From: Mitosporidium daphniae
Lineage: Eukaryota; Microsporidia
Length of the DNA: 28,248 nt
Direction of reading: 5' to 3'
Assembly: GCF_000760515.2 (NCBI RefSeq)
Contig: NW_013546163.1
Location: 1-28,248, forward strand
Below, piece after piece: positions 25,936 to 28,248 of the stretch (the first letter of the stretch is position 1; each line of letters starts with the position of its first letter). The translations under genes were made by a program, and so were the position numbers. The notes beneath the pieces are model-generated. The model searched no databases. It was not told the origin of the DNA and worked only from the letters and a program-made list of their open reading frames with translations.

Positions 25936-27397
25936 ATGCTCCGCAAAAAGGTTGATGTCATCATCTTTGGTGCTACCGGATTTACAGGAAAATTCGTGCT
26001 TGAGGAGTTCCATCGCTACGCTTCCTTGCCGTTGAAAGATGCATCTACTGGTAAAGCTGTACCTACCTTTGCCGCTGCTGGGAGAAGTGAACAAAAGCTC
26101 AAAGGTTTTCTTGCTTTTGCATATGTTTGCTGTAGAACTAACTCTTGGTATTGATGCAAATATCCCGATCATCGTTGCCAATATTGAAGACAAGGAATCT
26201 CTTGAAAAAATGGCGGCTATGTGTCGTGTTCTAATTAATTGTGTGGGGCCTGTAAGCTTATTTTCGATGATGTCTAGTTTCGATTTTATGGCAAGTCTGT
26301 AATAGAGGCCTGCATCTCTATGAAATGCAACTATGTCGATATTAGCGGTGAACCTCAAGTATTTTTTACCTTTTATTTTCTAGTTTATGGAAGAGTGTTT
26401 GATCTTGTATAATGACCTCGCCATTAAGAGCAATGTATCGATTATCTCTGCGTGTGGATTTGATTCCATTCCAGCCGATATTGGGGTCTTTTTCACGTTG
26501 AAGAACATTCTGAAAGAAAAAAGTAGGAAACCCCTTTCAGTGGAATCTTTTATTGAGGTGGAGAATTCTATGGGAATGCCGGTGAAGGGGCATTTCACCA
26601 GCTTCGAATCGGCTGTACATGGTTTCTCAAGCCACGAAAATCTAAATGACTTGCGTCAGAGAGTTCCTTCTTTTGATAAAAAGATCCCCGACTCCACCAC
26701 AATAGGCGGCGAAACATTCCAGAGAAAACGATGGCCTTTTTACGAAGATCGAATTGGAAAGTGGTGTGTCCCATTTCCTGGCTCAGATCCATCAATTGTT
26801 CTTATAATTATGTGATCATTCTAGGTTCGTCGCTCGATTTCTGCTCTTGTTGCCCAGAATTACACATGCAACTTTCCATATGCTGCCTACTTTGCCGTAA
26901 ATTCATTTTACTCGCTAGTTGGGCTTGTGCTTTTTTCTAGCATCTTTTATTTGTTGACTAGATTTCAATGGGGTAAATCTTTGCTGTTGAAGGTTACATT
27001 TACTTGTGCTTTCTCCATAGTATCCGTCTTTTTTTACGGGAGGAGTCTTTTCTCATGAAGGTCCAACTCGCGGTGAAATCGATACTACCCGTTTCAGCAT
27101 CAAATTTTATGGCTCCTCCGTTTTGGAGGATGGAAGTGAGCCAAAAACATTTCGTGCAGTTCTTACGGGGCCTGGTTGTGGAGCCTTTGCTAATTACTAG
27201 AACCAGGATATAGAGCTACGCCAGCCTGCATCACGCTTGCAGCAATGACGATCCTTGAAGAAGAGGTAACTGTCTGTAATTAATGCGCCTAGCACAATAT
27301 CCCAAAGGGCGTTATTACCCCAGTAACTGCATTTAAAGATACCAGCTTTATTGAGAGGTTCCAGAGCAGTAGTTTAACGTTGCGGATGGACGAATAG
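25936..27397 (+). CDS. SCCPDH: Saccharopine-dehydrogenase-like oxidoreductase (eight exons)
   Basis: Exons are 25936-26104, 26136-26251, 26278-26358, 26384-26797, 26825-26992, 27021-27174, 27201-27265 and 27293-27397. Introns are 31, 26, 25, 27, 28, 26 and 27 nt, giving 423 aa (human SCCPDH is 429). The N-terminal Rossmann motif is VIIFGATGFTGKFV. Family blocks VLINCVGPFRFYGKSVIEAC, DISGEPQFMEE, CGFDSIPADIGV and TGPEPGYRATPACITLAAMTIL are assembled over splice junctions, and all seven junctions were fixed by these blocks. A hydrophobic segment (YAAYFAVNSFYSLVGLVLFSS) lies mid-protein as in the family, which associates with lipid droplets or membranes. The true substrate is unknown even in well-studied relatives. 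Confidence 0.94.
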
Positions 27398-27547
27398 AAT
27401 ATTTCAAAATAAAATCACATGAAGACTAAGCGTAAACCAAGTCGATTTATTAAAGGATAAACCTTGACAAAAACCATTTGCGAAAAAGGATCGATCACCC
27501 TTGGCAGAAAAATTCTTGACAAAGTCCTTTCAATTCCTTTTTTCGGA
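27398..27547. other. Convergent spacer
   Basis: 150 bp lie between the stops of SCCPDH and Spt3. It contains AATAAAA at about 27410 for the plus gene. Nothing else is recognised. Confidence 0.5.
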
Positions 27548-28248
27548 TCAAAAAACTCTTAAATGGGAAAGGTTAGAAAACGCCTCCTTCATCAACTCTG
27601 GAGTTAGAGGGCACTTTTCCGAAGGCGCATAAAAAAGACTGTTCGCCCTCAAAGAGTCCAGTTGTACATCTGAATAGCGGGAAAATGTTTCAGCAATAGA
27701 TAAGGTCGAATTCTGTGTTGGGTGGGGCTGGCTTTCTTTCCGTCGTCTATTTCTAAGGGCAAGAGCCTCAATGGTAAGCTTTCGCAAGAATTCCCAAAGC
27801 AAAAAGCCGACAATATCTAGAAGATCATCAGAGGGCTTATAGCGCTCGTGGAATCCAAGCCAATCTTTGAATTTTTTTGCCTTTTTGTATGTAAAAGAGG
27901 CCTGTCGACACTCGGCAAATTCGATGTATTCCTCTTTGGACATTTTTCTTGTTAGAATATCGGCTTCCTAGCAATGTAAGAAAGATCTTCACAATCGAAC
28001 AGTATTGAAAGATAAATTGTGATATGTAGATATATATATACCTCCAAACGATCGCGAAATTCTTGATGGAATTCCGCCATGTCTTCCTCATCTTCTGATT
28101 GATCCGAGTCGCAAATGCTAGTAAGACAACGGGGAAACTCCCACTGAAAATGAATGTTCTTTTTGCGAATTGGAACATCGCGATCCTCGGAAACTCCTAC
28201 AGTAATTCTGGTAGGAGATACCTGAGGCATATATATATCTACATATCA
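27548..28248 (-). CDS. SPT3: SAGA subunit Spt3 (SUPT3H), C-terminal part
   Basis: Spt3 is a double-histone-fold subunit of SAGA that helps load TBP. This is the downstream part of a gene coming from beyond 28248. Exons seen are 28196-28042 and 27967-27548, joined across a 74-nt intron (28041-27968). A further 25-nt GTATC...TGTAG intron at 28221-28197 is likely, because its removal leaves a frame leading into the coding exon. The product contains RKKNIHFQWEF, an acidic stretch (DSDQSEDEED), EEADILTRKMSKEEYIEFAECRQASFTY, KKAKKFKDWL and DLLDIVGFLLWEFLRKLTIEALALR (second histone fold). The TRxMSxEEYxxxxECRQASFTYxKxKxF block is diagnostic for Spt3. The N-terminal histone fold is outside the window. 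Confidence 0.87.

Noticed and set aside
26971-27020. 48-nt alternative intron (GTAAATC donor) in SCCPDH
   Set aside because: It would remove GKSLLLKYPSFF, which matches the family block GxxLLxKxPxFF. The 28-nt intron is preferred.
27021-27080. Suspected frameshift at the T7 run in SCCPDH exon 6
   Set aside because: A careful recount shows the frame YPSFFTGGVFSHEGPT is continuous, so no shift is needed.

Overview
This window looks like a compact eukaryotic nuclear genome with very short spliceosomal introns and the standard genetic code. I reconstructed 18 spliced protein genes, 3 intronless ones, a cluster of box C/D snoRNA genes and one doubtful mini-gene. Fungal or opisthokont signs are a Cla4-type PH-CRIB-PAK kinase, Dbp9, Spt3 of SAGA and a COX24/mS38-type mitoribosomal protein. 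Mitochondrial proteins are present (mS38, an LYR-motif protein). Several parts are reduced: Nup62/Nsp1 lacks FG repeats, Cdc5 lacks its C-terminal half, and the USP peptidase is small. An early-diverging, reduced fungus near Rozellomycota/Microsporidia (Mitosporidium-like) fits best. That placement is inference from memory, not a database result.

Layout. 1-545 (+): 3' end of a Vps50/syndetin-like tethering subunit. 669-889 (-): doubtful 50-aa gene. 890-1399: no gene, but a 22-bp tandem repeat. 1400-2914 (-): mevalonate kinase, sharing an 82-bp divergent promoter with PTPA (2997-4041, +). 4164-5870 (-): Rab GDI, seven exons. 5930-6900 (-): six box C/D snoRNAs in introns of a non-coding host, several carrying antisense elements to conserved rRNA segments. 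7102-8737 (+): PAK kinase. 9015-11755 (-): four genes packed head to tail with 26-41 bp gaps (ELOF1, LYR protein, truncated Cdc5, FG-less Nup62/Nsp1). 11834-12975 (+): ubiquitin peptidase. 13138-13653 (+): mS38. 13814-15638 (-): CCT7. 15760-16913 (+) and 17197-18134 (-): a convergent pair of paralogous PQ-loop membrane proteins. 18223-18816 (+): D-aminoacyl-tRNA deacylase. 18980-20259 (+): Rad17-like clamp loader with an apparent frameshift. 20291-21998 (-): Dbp9 helicase. 22065-24771 (+): unrecognised 893-aa protein. 24863-25876 (+): La protein. 25936-27397 (+): saccharopine-dehydrogenase-like oxidoreductase, eight exons. 27548-28248 (-): Spt3, running off the end.

Splicing is the most striking property. 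Frame and family conservation place 49 introns; 42 are 24-35 nt and the shortest are 24 nt. In the snoRNA host and in CCT7, acceptor and donor sites abut exactly (AG|GT) with no exon between them, as in recursive-splicing ratchet points.

The genes form no metabolic operon. They are housekeeping functions: membrane traffic, isoprenoid synthesis, phosphatase and kinase signalling, splicing, transcription, nuclear transport, rRNA modification, proteostasis, RNA chaperoning and checkpoint. An AT-rich element of the TTTAAATT/AATTTAATT kind recurs shortly upstream of many start codons.
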